In this document: piece after piece, positions 42,400 to 53,636 of the stretch | Position numbering within the stretch: the stretch's first letter is position 1 | How the letters are laid out: the number at the start of each line of letters is the position of its first letter | NCBI RefSeq assembly: GCF_004353915.1 | Contig: NZ_SMRP01000005.1 | Coordinates: 1 to 59,178 of the forward strand | Length of the DNA: 59,178 nucleotides | Direction of reading: 5' to 3' | Source: Paraburkholderia silviterrae | Lineage (GTDB): Bacteria > Pseudomonadota > Gammaproteobacteria > Burkholderiales > Burkholderiaceae | Translations under genes and position numbers: made by a program | Notes under the pieces: model-generated | Database searches by the model: none | Told to the model about the DNA's origin: nothing | What the model saw: the letters and a program-made list of their open reading frames with translations, nothing else

Positions 42400-42423
42400 G
42401 CCCCGGGTCACGCAGACCGGGGC
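42400..42423. repeat. Hairpin in the lpxD-fabZ gap
   Basis: GCCCCGG and CCGGGGC form a 7-bp stem in the 202-bp gap between lpxD and fabZ, the longest gap in the lpx run. There is no T run. It could slow transcription or stabilise mRNA ends. Confidence 0.45.
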
Positions 42424-42453
42424 GCGTAGCCCGGGTTTCGCTGACCTGCCTTG

Positions 42454-43524
42454 TTATGCGCCGTCTTGCGGCTTCTGGGCGGCCTCGAGCGCCTTGATAC
42501 GATCGCGCAGCTTGTCGATATTGCGTAGCAGCGCGGCGCTCTTGTTCCAGTCGGCGTGATCGACCGCGGGAAACGCACTCGTGTAGATCCCGGCCTTGGG
42601 CAGCGACTTCGACACGCCGGACTTGGCCGTGACGATCACGTAGTCCCCGAGCGTGACGTGCCCCGCGATGCCGACCGCGCCGCCGATCATGCAATGGCGG
42701 CCGATCGTGGTGCTGCCCGCGATGCCTGCGCAGCCCGCTATCACGGTGTATGCGCCGACCTTGCAGTTGTGGCCGATCTGCACGAGGTTGTCGATCTTGA
42801 CGCACTCCTCGATGATCGTGTCGGCCATGGCGCCACGGTCGATCGTGGTGTTTGCACCAATCTCGACATCCGGCCCGATCGAGACGCCGCCGACCTGCGG
42901 GATCTTCACCCAGCTACCCGTGCGCGCGTCGCCCTCGCCCGTGAAGTCGGGTGCGAAACCAAAGCCGTCCGAGCCGATCACGGCGCCCGCGTGCACGATG
43001 ACGCGCGCACCGATCTTGCAGCCGTGATAAACCGTCACGCCCGGATAGAAGTGCGCGCCCTCGCTCACCTGGGTGCCGCGGCCGATGAACACGTTGGCAT
43101 CCAGCCGCACGTGCTCGCCGATCGTGGCGCCCGCCTCCACCGTGACGTTCGGGCCGATCACCGCACTCGCGGCAATCTTTGCCGTAGCGTCGACGTGCGC
43201 GCTCGGGTGCACGCCCGGCTGCACCTTCGGCGCGGCGAGGTCGATGAACGCCTGCGCAACGCGCGCGAAATAAGCATACGGATTGGGTGTGACGATGAAG
43301 TTGCGACCTTCGCGGGAAGCCAGTTTTTCGAGATCGTCCTGGCTGATGAGGACCGCGCCTGCGCGGGTCGTTTCGACCTGCGACAGGTACTTCGGGTTGG
43401 CGAGAAACGCCAGTTGCTGCGGACCGGCCTGGTCGAGCGGCGCGAGCGAGCCGACACGTTGCGTCGGGTCGCCGATCACTTCGCCGCCGAACCGCCCGGC
43501 GATGTCCTCAAGCGTAAAAGCCAT
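42454..43524 (-). CDS. lpxD: UDP-3-O-(3-hydroxyacyl)glucosamine N-acyltransferase
   Basis: The 356-residue protein adds the N-linked 3-hydroxyacyl chain in lipid A synthesis. The N-terminal uridine-binding domain includes [24 protein letters not shown]. The left-handed beta-helix of hexapeptide repeats starts near residue 105, and the catalytic His is in [13 protein letters not shown] near residue 250. The C-terminal helix ([16 protein letters not shown]) builds the trimer. It follows skp on the same strand. Confidence 0.97.
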   Translation of the reverse strand: MAFTLEDIAGRFGGEVIGDPTQRVGSLAPLDQAGPQQLAFLANPKYLSQVETTRAGAVLISQDDLEKLASREGRNFIVTPNPYAYFARVAQAFIDLAAPKVQPGVHPSAHVDATAKIAASAVIGPNVTVEAGATIGEHVRLDANVFIGRGTQVSEGAHFYPGVTVYHGCKIGARVIVHAGAVIGSDGFGFAPDFTGEGDARTGSWVKIPQVGGVSIGPDVEIGANTTIDRGAMADTIIEECVKIDNLVQIGHNCKVGAYTVIAGCAGIAGSTTIGRHCMIGGAVGIAGHVTLGDYVIVTAKSGVSKSLPKAGIYTSAFPAVDHADWNKSAALLRNIDKLRDRIKALEAAQKPQDGA

Positions 43525-43542
43525 GCGCTTGCTGCTCCTGCC

Positions 43543-44088
43543 TTAATTGCTGCTGCCAGTGCCGCTCGACGCTGCGAGCGCCTTCAGGACCTGGTCGGTG
43601 ATGTCGATGCGCGGGCTCACGTACACCGCTTCCTGCACGATCAGATCGTAGTGCTGCTGCTCGGCGATCTGCTTGATCACCTTGTTCGCACGGTCGAGCA
43701 CCGCCGCGAGCTCTTCGTTGCGGCGCTGGTTCAGGTCTTCGCGAAATTCGCGCTGCTTGCGCTGGAAGTCGCTGTCGAGTTGCGACAGATCGCGCTGCTT
43801 CTGCGCGCGGTCGCCCGGCGCCATGCCCGGCCCATTCTTGTCGAGGGCATCCGACAGGGCCTTCAGGCGTTGCGCCATGTCCTGCAGGTCCTTGTCGCGC
43901 TTGGCGAACTCGGCTTCGAGCTTGGTTTGCGCGGCCTTCGCAGGGGCAGATTCGCGCAGGATGCGGTCGGAGTTGACCGCCGCGATTTTCGCTTCCTGCG
44001 CATGGGCCACGCCCGTGCCGAAAGCGAGCATCGCCAGCGACAGCGTCAAGGCCCCGATCGTCCGTCTGGAAAACAGTCCCGTTAGCAA
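43543..44088 (-). CDS. skp: Periplasmic chaperone OmpH/Skp
   Basis: The 181-residue protein carries a signal peptide (IGALTLSLAMLAFGTGVAHA) cut after AHA. The mature form is rich in charged helices (KLEAEFAKRDKDLQDMAQRLKAL and onward) that form the tentacles of a trimer holding unfolded outer-membrane proteins. The likely start is TTG at 44088, with GAGAGG 6 bp upstream. No ATG sits at the right place, and the longer frame overlaps bamA. It sits between bamA and lpxD as usual. Confidence 0.93.
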   Translation of the reverse strand: MLTGLFSRRTIGALTLSLAMLAFGTGVAHAQEAKIAAVNSDRILRESAPAKAAQTKLEAEFAKRDKDLQDMAQRLKALSDALDKNGPGMAPGDRAQKQRDLSQLDSDFQRKQREFREDLNQRRNEELAAVLDRANKVIKQIAEQQHYDLIVQEAVYVSPRIDITDQVLKALAASSGTGSSN

Positions 44089-44132
44089 AGTTATCCTCTC
44101 GTTTCTGTAAATACCGGTTCCCGCATGCCTCG

Positions 44133-46442
44133 TCAGAAGGCCGTACCGATCTGGAACTGGAACTTCTGGTACTGGTCGCCTTCGTGCTTCTGGATCGGGA
44201 AGCCAAGGCTCAACTTGAGCGGGCCGATCGGCGAAATCCACGCGAGACCCACACCGTAGGCGTAGCGCAGGCCGTTCGCGCCCGTGCTGGTGTTGCCCTC
44301 GTCGCCCCAGACGTTACCACCATCGACGAAGGTGAAGACGCGCAGTGTGCGATCGTAGCCCGTGCCCGGCAGCGGGAACGTGAGCTCGATGTTGCCCACC
44401 ACCATCTTCGAACCGCCGATCGGGTCGTTCGTCTTGGCGTCGCGCGGACCGAGCGAGCTCGGTTCATAGCCACGCACCGAGCCGATACCGCCCGCGTAGT
44501 AGTTCTTGAAGATCGGGTACGGCTTGCCGTCGAGGCCCTTGCCGTAGCCCGCCTGGAAGTTCAGGCCCAGCACGAAGCCGCGCGCGAACGAATAGTAGTA
44601 CTGCGCCTGGACGTCCGTCTTGATGTACGGCGTCGAGCCAATGGGCGTACCCCATTCGACGTTCGCCTGCGTGAAATAGCCACGGCTCGGGATCAGCGCG
44701 CTGTCACGCGCGTCGCGCGACCAGGCCATCGTGAGCGGCACGTTGTTCGACACGCGGCCGAACTCGTTCACGTAGTCGATGTAGCTTTGCGGCGTGTACT
44801 GGTCGACGTCGAGGCGGTCCTGCTCGAAACCGATGCCGAAATAGACCGTATCGACTTCCGAGAACGGAATGCCGAACTTCAGGTCGCCGCCCGCGGTGAT
44901 GATCTTGAAGCTCGAATCGGTCGAGTAGTACAGCGGCTGGTACGTGCGGTAGTAGACATCGGTAATGCGCTTGATGCCGTCCACCGTGAAGTACGGGTCC
45001 ACCTGCGTGACGGCCAGCGTGCGGTACGACTTCGCGGTGTTGACGTTGACCGAGAGGCTCGTGCCCGAGCCGAACACGTTGTCCTGCGAAACGCCCGCCG
45101 AGAGCACCACCTTGTCCGTCGACGAAAAGCCCGCGCCCAGCGTGATGGCGCCGGTCGGCTTTTCGGCGACCTTGACGTTGACGTCCACCTGGTCGGGCGT
45201 GCCTTCCACGGGCACCGTCGTCACGTCGACGTCGGTGAAGTAGCCCAGACGGTTGATGCGGTCCTTCGAGAGCGCGAGGCGGTTCGAATCGAACCACGAG
45301 CTTTCGAGCTGACGCATTTCGCGGCGCACGACTTCGTCGCGCGTGCGGGTGTTGCCGATCACGTTGATGCGGCGCACGTACACGCGGCGGCTGGGGTCGA
45401 CTTGCAGCGTGAGGTCGACCGTGTGATCGGCCTGATTGATCTGCGGCAGCGCATTGACGGTTGCGAACGCGTAGCCGTATTCGCCGAGCTTGTCGACGAT
45501 TGCCTTGGTGGTGGCCTGCAGCTTCTCGGCCGAGAACCGATCGCCCGGCTTGATCTTGATCAGCTTGTTGAGCTCGGCCTCGCGGTCGAGCAGATTGCCG
45601 GCCAGATGGATGCCCGAGATCTTGTACGGCTCGCCCTCGTGGATCCCGATCGTCAGGAACATCTCCTTCTTGTCGGGCGAGATCGAGACCTGCGTCGAGT
45701 CGATGTTGAACTCGAGATAGCCGTGATTCAGGTAGTACGAGCGCACGTTCTCGAGGTCGCCCGTGAGCTTTTCCTTCGAGTACAAGTCGTTCTTCGTGTA
45801 CCACGAGAACCAGTTCGGCGTGGACAGCTGCATCTCCCCAAGGAGCGTGCTCGTGCTGTACGTCTTGTTGCCGATGAAGTTGATCTGGCGAATCTTCGCG
45901 CTCGGGCCTTCGACCACCGAGAACAAGAGGCCTACGCGGTTGCGGTCGATCGGCGTGACCGTGGTCGTGACTTCGGCTGCGTAGAAGCCGCGCGTGAGGT
46001 ACTGGCGCTTGAGCTCCTGCTCGGCCTTGTCGACGAGCGCCTTGTCGTAGTAGCGGCCTTGCGAGAGGCCGACTGCGCGCAGCGCCTTCGTGAGGTTGTC
46101 CTTGTCGAATTCGTGGATGCCCGCGAAGTCGATCGTGCCGATCGCCGGGCGCTCCTGAACCTGCACGACGACGACGCCGCCTTCGGTGGCGATGCGCACA
46201 TCGTTGAAGAAACCTGTCGCATACAATGCGCGAATGGCTTCGGAGGCCTTGTCGTCGGTGAACGTATCGCCCTGCTTGATCGGCAGGTACGCGAACACCG
46301 TGCCGGGCTCGACGCGTTGCAGGCCTTCGATGCGGATGTCCTGTACCACGAAAGGCGTTGTCGCTGCGTGAGCGACGAGGCCGTGTGCGGCGATCGCCGC
46401 GGCCGCAACCGTTTTTGGAACCAAGCGATGAGGTCTAAACAA
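44133..46442 (-). CDS. bamA: Outer membrane protein assembly factor BamA
   Basis: The 769-residue protein is the core of the BAM complex. A signal peptide (TVAAAAIAAHGLVAHA) is followed by five POTRA domains (about residues 28-425) and a C-terminal 16-strand barrel ending in FQIGTAF with a terminal Phe. The barrel contains the conserved VRGYEPSSLG loop. The start is TTG at 46442 with GGGGAAG upstream, since no ATG precedes the signal peptide. It inserts and folds outer-membrane proteins, including autotransporters such as the adhesin at the left end. Confidence 0.96.
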   Translation of the reverse strand: MFRPHRLVPKTVAAAAIAAHGLVAHAATTPFVVQDIRIEGLQRVEPGTVFAYLPIKQGDTFTDDKASEAIRALYATGFFNDVRIATEGGVVVVQVQERPAIGTIDFAGIHEFDKDNLTKALRAVGLSQGRYYDKALVDKAEQELKRQYLTRGFYAAEVTTTVTPIDRNRVGLLFSVVEGPSAKIRQINFIGNKTYSTSTLLGEMQLSTPNWFSWYTKNDLYSKEKLTGDLENVRSYYLNHGYLEFNIDSTQVSISPDKKEMFLTIGIHEGEPYKISGIHLAGNLLDREAELNKLIKIKPGDRFSAEKLQATTKAIVDKLGEYGYAFATVNALPQINQADHTVDLTLQVDPSRRVYVRRINVIGNTRTRDEVVRREMRQLESSWFDSNRLALSKDRINRLGYFTDVDVTTVPVEGTPDQVDVNVKVAEKPTGAITLGAGFSSTDKVVLSAGVSQDNVFGSGTSLSVNVNTAKSYRTLAVTQVDPYFTVDGIKRITDVYYRTYQPLYYSTDSSFKIITAGGDLKFGIPFSEVDTVYFGIGFEQDRLDVDQYTPQSYIDYVNEFGRVSNNVPLTMAWSRDARDSALIPSRGYFTQANVEWGTPIGSTPYIKTDVQAQYYYSFARGFVLGLNFQAGYGKGLDGKPYPIFKNYYAGGIGSVRGYEPSSLGPRDAKTNDPIGGSKMVVGNIELTFPLPGTGYDRTLRVFTFVDGGNVWGDEGNTSTGANGLRYAYGVGLAWISPIGPLKLSLGFPIQKHEGDQYQKFQFQIGTAF

Positions 46443-46509
46443 CGTGCTTCCCCAGTGTGTATAGCTGCATCAGATCGGGCGGCCCGCCCGAGGACGCCGC
46501 CAGACATCT

Positions 46510-47922
46510 TTAAAAATGGATTAACCGAGCCAGATCGTTGAACAACGCGATCGCCGACAGTGCGACGATGCAGGCAAGTCCCGCGCGCTGCAGCACGAGC
46601 TGCCAGCGGTCCGAGACGGCTTTGCCCGTTACGGCTTCAACCGCATAATATAACAGATGCCCCCCGTCCAAAACCGGAATTGGGAGCAGGTTGAGTACCC
46701 CGAGGCTAATACTGACAAGGGCGAGGAACGACAGGAACGCGGACGGCCCGAGTCTTGCGCTCTTGCCCGCATAGTCAGCAATCGTCACAGGGCCCGACAG
46801 ATTCTTCAGCGACGCTTCGCCGGTGAGCATGCGGCCGAACATGCGCAACGAGTAGATGGCGATATCCCACGTGCGCAACGCGCCTAGCTGCACGCTCTCA
46901 ATCGGCCCGTAGCGCACGTCTACCGTTGGCGCCTGCGCCGCGAGTGCCGCGCCGATTCGCCCCACCTCCTCACCCGTTTCGCCGTCGCGCTGCGCGGCCG
47001 GCGTGACTGTGAGCGTCATCGTCTGCGCCTGGCCAGCCTGCGCGCCTTGCGCAACGTTCTGCGCGTTGGTGTCGCGCACGATCTGCAAATGCACGGGCTT
47101 GCCCGCATGGGCCTTCACGTACGCGATGAAAGTGCTTGCGCTGTCAACGGGACGGCCATCGATCGCAACCAGCCGATCGCCCTTTGCCAGCCCCGCTTGC
47201 TGCGCCGCGCTATCCGCCTCCACGCCCGCGATCGTCAGCTTGCTGCCGCCGGCCTCGAGGCCGAGCTTCGACATGAAGTCGTCGTCGAGATCCTTGCTGG
47301 TGAGGCGCGAGAGATCGAGCGGGAAGTCGTAGGTGCCGCCGCCGTCACGCGCGGCGAGCACCACGCGGTGTTGATCGAAGGCAGCCGACAGCAGCTTCCA
47401 GCGCAGGTCCGCCCACGAGCGCACGCGCTCGGTGTCGCTGCCGCTGGCGTTGCTCACGGAGACAATGGTTTCGCCGCCCTGGAACCCCGCCTGCGCGGCG
47501 ACCGTTTGCGCCGGCGGCGCGGCCACGATCGCGCTCGGCTCGGTTACGCCGCTTGCGTACACCGCCGCGAAGAGCACGATGGCAAGAATGAAGTTGGCTA
47601 CCGGCCCGGCAGCGACGATGGCAATGCGTTTTCCCACCGACTGCCGATTGAAGGCATGCGGCAAATCATCCGTGGGGATAGTGTCCTGCGACTCGCGCTC
47701 GTCGAGCATCTTGACGTAGCCGCCGAGCGGCAGCGCCGAGATCGTCCACTCGGTGCCGCTCTTTTTGTTGACCCATTGCACGAGCGGCTTGCCAAAGCCG
47801 ATCGAGAACCGCAAAACCTTGACGCCGCACAATCGCGCGACGCTGTAGTGCCCATATTCGTGCACGACGACGAGTACGCCGATCGCCACGACAAAAGCCA
47901 CCAATTCAGTGAGCAGATTCAT
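46510..47922 (-). CDS. rseP: Site-2 metalloprotease RseP
   Basis: The 470-residue inner-membrane protease cuts anti-sigma factor RseA to release sigma-E. The zinc site is His21-Glu22-x-x-His25 in VVVHEYGHYSVARL, and the second metal ligand is in NLLPIPVLDGGHLLYY near the C-terminus. Between them are PDZ domains (about residues 120-310), with GLAKGDRLVAIDGRPV. The start follows AGGAGG. It lies between dxr and bamA, the usual order, tying envelope stress control to outer-membrane assembly. Confidence 0.96.
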   Translation of the reverse strand: MNLLTELVAFVVAIGVLVVVHEYGHYSVARLCGVKVLRFSIGFGKPLVQWVNKKSGTEWTISALPLGGYVKMLDERESQDTIPTDDLPHAFNRQSVGKRIAIVAAGPVANFILAIVLFAAVYASGVTEPSAIVAAPPAQTVAAQAGFQGGETIVSVSNASGSDTERVRSWADLRWKLLSAAFDQHRVVLAARDGGGTYDFPLDLSRLTSKDLDDDFMSKLGLEAGGSKLTIAGVEADSAAQQAGLAKGDRLVAIDGRPVDSASTFIAYVKAHAGKPVHLQIVRDTNAQNVAQGAQAGQAQTMTLTVTPAAQRDGETGEEVGRIGAALAAQAPTVDVRYGPIESVQLGALRTWDIAIYSLRMFGRMLTGEASLKNLSGPVTIADYAGKSARLGPSAFLSFLALVSISLGVLNLLPIPVLDGGHLLYYAVEAVTGKAVSDRWQLVLQRAGLACIVALSAIALFNDLARLIHF

Positions 47923-48054
47923 ATGCACCTCCTCTGCTGGAAGCAGCGCGCCAGTGCGGGGCCGGCCGCATGGGCGGGCGGACGGGCCTGCGAGCAAGCC
48001 CTCATGACCTTTCGGGCAGCCTGAACGCAGTCCAGGCGCGGCCCGAGCGGGCCA

Positions 48055-49242
48055 TCAAGCCGGCACCGGCAGGCTGTCGATGATCTTGAGCGCCGCGCGG
48101 CGCGCGGCTGCGTCGGCTTCGAGCACGACCTCGAGGCTCGCGGCGCTGCGATTGTCCAGCGCATTGAGCACGGCATCGACCGTCTGCGCGATCGCCATGA
48201 AACCGATGCGGCGATTGAGAAACGCCTCCACCGCAATTTCGTTGGCCGCGTTGAGCGTGGCGCTCGCCACGCCGCCTTCGGCCAGCGCCTTCATTGCCAG
48301 CGCAAGACACGGGAAACGTGCGTAGTCCGGCTTTTCGAAATTGAGCGTCGCCACCTGCGCGAGATCGAGTTGCGCGACGCCAGAATCCACGCGGTCCGGG
48401 AACGCCAGCGCATGCGCGATCGGCGTACGCATGTCCGGGTTGCCCAGTTGCGCGAGCACCGATCCGTCCGCGTACGAGACCATCGAATGGATCACGCTCT
48501 GCGGGTGGATCAGCACGTCGATGCGCTCGCCCGGCAGACCGAACAGGTAATGCGCCTCGATGACCTCGAGGCCCTTGTTCATCATCGTGGCCGAGTCGAC
48601 CGAGATCTTGCGGCCCATCGACCAATTCGGGTGCTTGCAGGCCTCGTCCGGCGTCACGTCGACGAGCGTGGACGGCTCGCGCGTGCGGAACGGGCCGCCC
48701 GAAGCGGTCAGGATGATCTTCGTCACGCCGCCATGCTTCGTGCCTTCCGACGGCAGGCACTGGAACACCGCGTTGTGCTCGCTGTCCACCGGCAGCAGCA
48801 CCGCGCCGTTGTCGCGCGCGGCATCCATGAAGATATCGCCCGACATCACGAGCGCTTCCTTGTTCGCGAGCAGGATGCGCTTGCCGGCCTGCGCCGCCGC
48901 TAGCGTGGGCACGAGACCCGCCGCGCCCACGATGGCCGCGACCACGGTGTCGCACGCATCGCTCTTCGCGACTTCGACGAGCGCCTGCGGCCCATACGTC
49001 ACGACGGTCTTCGAGCCGGCGGCGCGCAGCTTGCGCTCGACCGCCGCGGCCGTGTCGGCGTCGCCGACCACGGCCACTTCAGGCGCGAAACGCAGACATT
49101 GCTCGACGAGCTTGTCGCCGTTGCGGTGCGCGGTGAGCGCGTAGACGGAGAAGCGTTGCGGATGACGCGCGACCACGTCGAGCGTGCTGTCTCCGATCGA
49201 GCCCGTGGACCCGAGCAAGGTGAGTCGTTTTTGCATTTCCAT
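48055..49242 (-). CDS. dxr: 1-deoxy-D-xylulose 5-phosphate reductoisomerase
   Basis: The 395-residue enzyme makes MEP, the committed step of non-mevalonate isoprenoid synthesis. The NADPH site is [22 protein letters not shown]. Metal and substrate residues lie in [15 protein letters not shown] and in ASGGPFRTR. The C-terminal domain includes [19 protein letters not shown] sequence. An in-frame ATG two codons later is an alternative start. It supplies the isoprenoid precursors that UppS elongates two genes upstream. Confidence 0.96.
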   Translation of the reverse strand: MEMQKRLTLLGSTGSIGDSTLDVVARHPQRFSVYALTAHRNGDKLVEQCLRFAPEVAVVGDADTAAAVERKLRAAGSKTVVTYGPQALVEVAKSDACDTVVAAIVGAAGLVPTLAAAQAGKRILLANKEALVMSGDIFMDAARDNGAVLLPVDSEHNAVFQCLPSEGTKHGGVTKIILTASGGPFRTREPSTLVDVTPDEACKHPNWSMGRKISVDSATMMNKGLEVIEAHYLFGLPGERIDVLIHPQSVIHSMVSYADGSVLAQLGNPDMRTPIAHALAFPDRVDSGVAQLDLAQVATLNFEKPDYARFPCLALAMKALAEGGVASATLNAANEIAVEAFLNRRIGFMAIAQTVDAVLNALDNRSAASLEVVLEADAAARRAALKIIDSLPVPA

Positions 49243-49262
49243 TGTCTCTAAGCCGAGCGCCT

Positions 49263-50072
49263 CTAACCAAGGAGCAGCATGGCAAGCGGCAGCACCGGCA
49301 GCAGCGCGTCGATGCGGTCGAGCACGCCACCGTGGCCTGGCAGGAGGCCGCTCGAGTCTTTTACGCCAGCCTGGCGCTTGGTCATCGACTCGAACAGATC
49401 GCCGATCACGCTGAACGCGACCAGCACGGTAAGCACGAAGAGCGCGCGGACGAGACCCAGACGGGCCGCCAGCGCGGAATACAGGGTCGGCTCGAACGCG
49501 TGCAGCGCGAGCGCGGCGGCCGACACCACCATCACGGCCGCCCAGCCGCCCACGGCGCCTTCCCAGGTCTTGCCGGGGCTGATCGCGGGCGCGAGCTTAT
49601 GCTTTCCGAATGCCTTACCCGCAAAGTATGCGCCGATATCGGCCAGCCAGACGACCAGCAGCAGCGAGAGCACGAACGCCACGCCCACCGTGCGCGCGGC
49701 AACGAGCGCGTGCCAGCAGGCACTGAAGATCACGAGCCCGGCTGCGAGCAGAAATGCGCGCCAGACACCCGCTGCGAGCGTCGGCTTGCGTACGAGCACG
49801 TAGGGGCCGGCAACGAGCCAGAAGATGCCGGCGGCCTGATACAGGGAGTGCGTCGACTCGAGCCGCGTGCTCGCAGCCACGGCCAATGCCGCAACCGCCG
49901 CATAGACGATCGAACCCGCTGGGCCGGCCTTGAGCAAACGCGCCCATTCCCATGCGGCGAACAGCACCACGAGGCCGATCAGCGCGCCAAAGGCGGCCAC
50001 CGGCGCGAACAGCGTGACCGGCAGGAAGACGGCCAGCAGGACGATCGCCGTGATGACACGGGTCTTTAGCAT
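49263..50072 (-). CDS. cdsA: Phosphatidate cytidylyltransferase
   Basis: The 269-residue membrane enzyme makes CDP-diacylglycerol from phosphatidate and CTP. It has about seven hydrophobic segments, and the family signature appears as [27 protein letters not shown] near the C-terminus. The ATG overlaps the 3' end of uppS by 7 bp, so the two genes are coupled. All phospholipids of the cell depend on its product. Confidence 0.96.
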   Translation of the reverse strand: MLKTRVITAIVLLAVFLPVTLFAPVAAFGALIGLVVLFAAWEWARLLKAGPAGSIVYAAVAALAVAASTRLESTHSLYQAAGIFWLVAGPYVLVRKPTLAAGVWRAFLLAAGLVIFSACWHALVAARTVGVAFVLSLLLVVWLADIGAYFAGKAFGKHKLAPAISPGKTWEGAVGGWAAVMVVSAAALALHAFEPTLYSALAARLGLVRALFVLTVLVAFSVIGDLFESMTKRQAGVKDSSGLLPGHGGVLDRIDALLPVLPLAMLLLG

Positions 50073-50848
50073 GAAAGCGAGTCGGCGTTCTGGGATTGGT
50101 TTTCGAGCTGGGCGCTCGTGCGGCCAAAGCGGCGCTCACGTTCAGTGTAGGAAGCGATGGCGCGATTGAGCGCATCGGCATTGAAGTCCGGCCAGAACGT
50201 GTCGGTGAAATAAAATTCTGCGTATGCGAGCTGCCAGAGCAAGAAATTGCTCACGCGCTGCTCGCCGCCCGTGCGAATGAAGAGATCCGGCTCCGGCGCG
50301 TAGTTCATGGCCAGATACTGGCCGATCGTGTCCTCGGTAACCGGCACCGGCTCGCCGGCAGCGGCGGCGGCCTCGACCAGCTTGCGGGTGGCCTGCATGA
50401 TGTCCCAGCGGCCGCCGTAGTTCGCGGCGATGGTCAGCGTGAGACGGGTGTTGCGCGCGGTCTTGGTTTCCGCGCGGCGGATCAGGTCCTGGATGCGCTC
50501 GTTGAACATCGACAGGTCGCCGACCACGCGCAGCCGAATGCCGTTTGCATGCAGACGCGCCACTTCGCGCTCGAGCGCGGTGACGAACAGGCGCATGAGA
50601 AACGAGACTTCGTCGGTCGGACGTCGCCAGTTCTCCGAACTGAAGGCGAACAGCGTGAGGTATTCGACGCCACGCTCGACGCAGGCCTCGACGACCGAGC
50701 GCACGGCGTCCACGCCGCGCGTATGGCCTGCGACGCGCGGCAAGCGGCGTTGAGTCGCCCAACGGCCATTGCCGTCCATGATGATCGCGATGTGGCGCGG
50801 CACGGCCGCCACGTCGGGCACGCGAACGGTTGAGCTGGTATAGGTCAT
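50066..50848 (-). CDS. uppS: Undecaprenyl diphosphate synthase (cis-prenyltransferase)
   Basis: The 260-residue enzyme elongates farnesyl diphosphate to the C55 lipid carrier used for peptidoglycan and O-antigen. The catalytic Asp is in [16 protein letters not shown], and [12 protein letters not shown] and [30 protein letters not shown] are the other conserved blocks. It precedes cdsA with a 7-bp overlap. It is cytoplasmic and membrane-associated. Confidence 0.97.
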   Translation of the reverse strand: MTYTSSTVRVPDVAAVPRHIAIIMDGNGRWATQRRLPRVAGHTRGVDAVRSVVEACVERGVEYLTLFAFSSENWRRPTDEVSFLMRLFVTALEREVARLHANGIRLRVVGDLSMFNERIQDLIRRAETKTARNTRLTLTIAANYGGRWDIMQATRKLVEAAAAAGEPVPVTEDTIGQYLAMNYAPEPDLFIRTGGEQRVSNFLLWQLAYAEFYFTDTFWPDFNADALNRAIASYTERERRFGRTSAQLENQSQNADSLSC

Positions 50849-50922
50849 GGCCGTCAGACTAAAACTGCAGATACGGACAATAGGGAAAAAGAAACCCTGG
50901 CGGAATTGAGAGCCTGACGGCC

Positions 50923-51483
50923 TCAGACCGTCATGATCTCTGCTTCCTTGGTCTGGACGAGCTTGTCGATCTCGGTCACGAAGCGGTCCGTCAACTTCTG
51001 GACGTCGTCGCCACCGCGGCGCTCGTCGTCTTCCGAGATTTCCTTGTCCTTCACGAGCTTCTTGAGTTGCTCATTGGCGTCGCGACGCAGGTTGCGCACG
51101 GCCACCTTGGCCGTTTCGCCTTCGTTCTTGACGACCTTGGTGAGCTCCTTGCGGCGCTCTTCGGTCAGCGCAGGCATCGGCACGCGGACCAGATCGCCGT
51201 GCGTAGCCGGGTTCAGGCCGAGATCCGACTCGCGGATCGCCTTTTCGATGACCGGCACCATCTTCTTTTCCCACGCCTGGACGCCAATCGTGCGGGCATC
51301 CACGAGCGTGAGGTTCGCGACCTGCGAGATGGGCACGGGCGAGCCGTAGTAGTCGACCTGGATGTGATCGAGCAGACCGGTATGGGCGCGGCCCGTGCGG
51401 ATCTTCGCCAGGTCGCTCTTGAACGCGTCGATCGAGCGCTGCATTTTCTGCTCAACGCCCTTCTTGATGTCAGCCACAGCCAT
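50923..51483 (-). CDS. frr: Ribosome recycling factor
   Basis: The 186-residue protein splits post-termination ribosomes together with EF-G. It has the two-domain tRNA-like shape expected from [28 protein letters not shown] and the C-terminal helix ending [13 protein letters not shown]. The length is exactly that of the family. It follows pyrH by 93 bp and precedes uppS by 74 bp, in the usual order. Confidence 0.97.
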   Translation of the reverse strand: MAVADIKKGVEQKMQRSIDAFKSDLAKIRTGRAHTGLLDHIQVDYYGSPVPISQVANLTLVDARTIGVQAWEKKMVPVIEKAIRESDLGLNPATHGDLVRVPMPALTEERRKELTKVVKNEGETAKVAVRNLRRDANEQLKKLVKDKEISEDDERRGGDDVQKLTDRFVTEIDKLVQTKEAEIMTV

Positions 51484-51576
51484 TTTGATACCTCCGAATC
51501 TTCATTACGGTACGGGCCCGCCAGCGCGCTCAAGGGGCGGCGCGGCCCGCGTTCGTGTCTCGCGTGAGACGAGAGT

Positions 51577-52479
<903 letters not shown>

Positions 52480-52543
52480 CTTGCTACGGTACTGCAGTGA
52501 GGCTTTTACTGCGGTAAGGCGTGCTTGAAGGCTTGCGCGGCCT

Positions 52544-53425
52544 TTATTGCTGCTTTGCAGCAGCGACTTGCGCGGCCACTTCGGCTGCGAAGTCGTCCTG
52601 ACGCTTCTCGATGCCTTCGCCGACCACGAAGAGGGCGAACTTCTGCACCGATGCGCCAGCAGCCTTGAGCATCTGCTCGATCGTCTGCTTGTCGTTCTTC
52701 ACGAACGGCTGGTTCAGCAGCGAGACTTCCTTCAGGTACTTCTGGACCGAGCCGTCGACCATCTTCGCGACGATCTCAGCCGGCTTGCCCGATTCGGCAG
52801 CCTTCTGCTCGGCGATGCTGCGCTCCTTGGCGATCAGCTCGGCCGGCACGTCGTCCGACGACAGCGAGACCGGCTTCATCGCGGCGATGTGCATCGCGAC
52901 GTCCTTGCCCACTTGCTCCTCTGCGCCCGTGTACTCGACCAGCACGCCGATGCGCGTGCCGTGCAGGTACGCAGCCAGCTTGTTGGCGGTTTCGAAGCGC
53001 GCGAAACGGCGGATCGAGAGATTTTCGCCGATCTTGCCGACGAGGGCGAGGCGCACTGCGTCGACCGTCGAGCCTTCCAGCGGCAGTGCCGACAGGGCAG
53101 CGACGTCAGCCGGGTTTTGCGTGGCGACCAGCTCGGCCACCTTGTTCGCGAACGCGAGGAAGTCGTCGTTCTTCGCGACGAAGTCGGTTTCGCAGTTCAG
53201 TTCGACCACAGCGCCAGCGTTGCCGCCGATGAACGACGAGATCACGCCTTCAGCCGTCACGCGCGATGCTGCCTTGCTCGCCTTGTTGCCGAGCTTGACG
53301 CGCAGGAGTTCTTCAGCGCGTGCCAGGTCGCCGTCGGCTTCCGTCAGCGCCTTCTTGCATTCCATCATCGGCGCGTCGGTCTTCGCGCGCAGTTCTGCCA
53401 CCATGCTTGCGGTAATTGCCGCCAT
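52544..53425 (-). CDS. tsf: Elongation factor Ts
   Basis: The 293-residue protein is the nucleotide exchange factor for EF-Tu. The N-terminal domain [32 protein letters not shown] is typical, and the core has [13 protein letters not shown], which contacts EF-Tu. Two adjacent ATG codons are possible. The second (53425) is preferred because AAGGAG is then 6 bp away. It follows rpsB on the same strand, with a terminator-like hairpin between them. Confidence 0.97.
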   Translation of the reverse strand: MAAITASMVAELRAKTDAPMMECKKALTEADGDLARAEELLRVKLGNKASKAASRVTAEGVISSFIGGNAGAVVELNCETDFVAKNDDFLAFANKVAELVATQNPADVAALSALPLEGSTVDAVRLALVGKIGENLSIRRFARFETANKLAAYLHGTRIGVLVEYTGAEEQVGKDVAMHIAAMKPVSLSSDDVPAELIAKERSIAEQKAAESGKPAEIVAKMVDGSVQKYLKEVSLLNQPFVKNDKQTIEQMLKAAGASVQKFALFVVGEGIEKRQDDFAAEVAAQVAAAKQQ

Positions 53426-53584
53426 CATTCGCTCCTTGAATCTGACTGGTACGCGCCAACCGCATGATTCGATGCGGCCAGCAGGAATTCGTTTCCGTAA
53501 ATGCCGTGCTGAAACGCTTTTTTACAGCTGCTTCTACAGGACTACGGTGCCGCCCATATGACGCGGCTTCGAACGCCACGGCTT

Positions 53585-53617
53585 AAAAAAAAGGGGCCTA
53601 TGGAAAGCCCCCTTTTC
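53585..53617 (-). terminator. Terminator or attenuator between rpsB and tsf
   Basis: On the minus strand AAAAGGGGGCTTT and its complement AGGCCCCTTTTTTTT form a hairpin followed by T8. It would reduce tsf transcription relative to rpsB. Confidence 0.85.
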
Positions 53618-53636
53618 TTGCCGGACACGGGGCGGC

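Noticed and set aside
44184..46541. 785-codon plus-strand frame opposite bamA
   Set aside because: bamA has a signal peptide, POTRA domains and a barrel end. The opposite frame is low-complexity.
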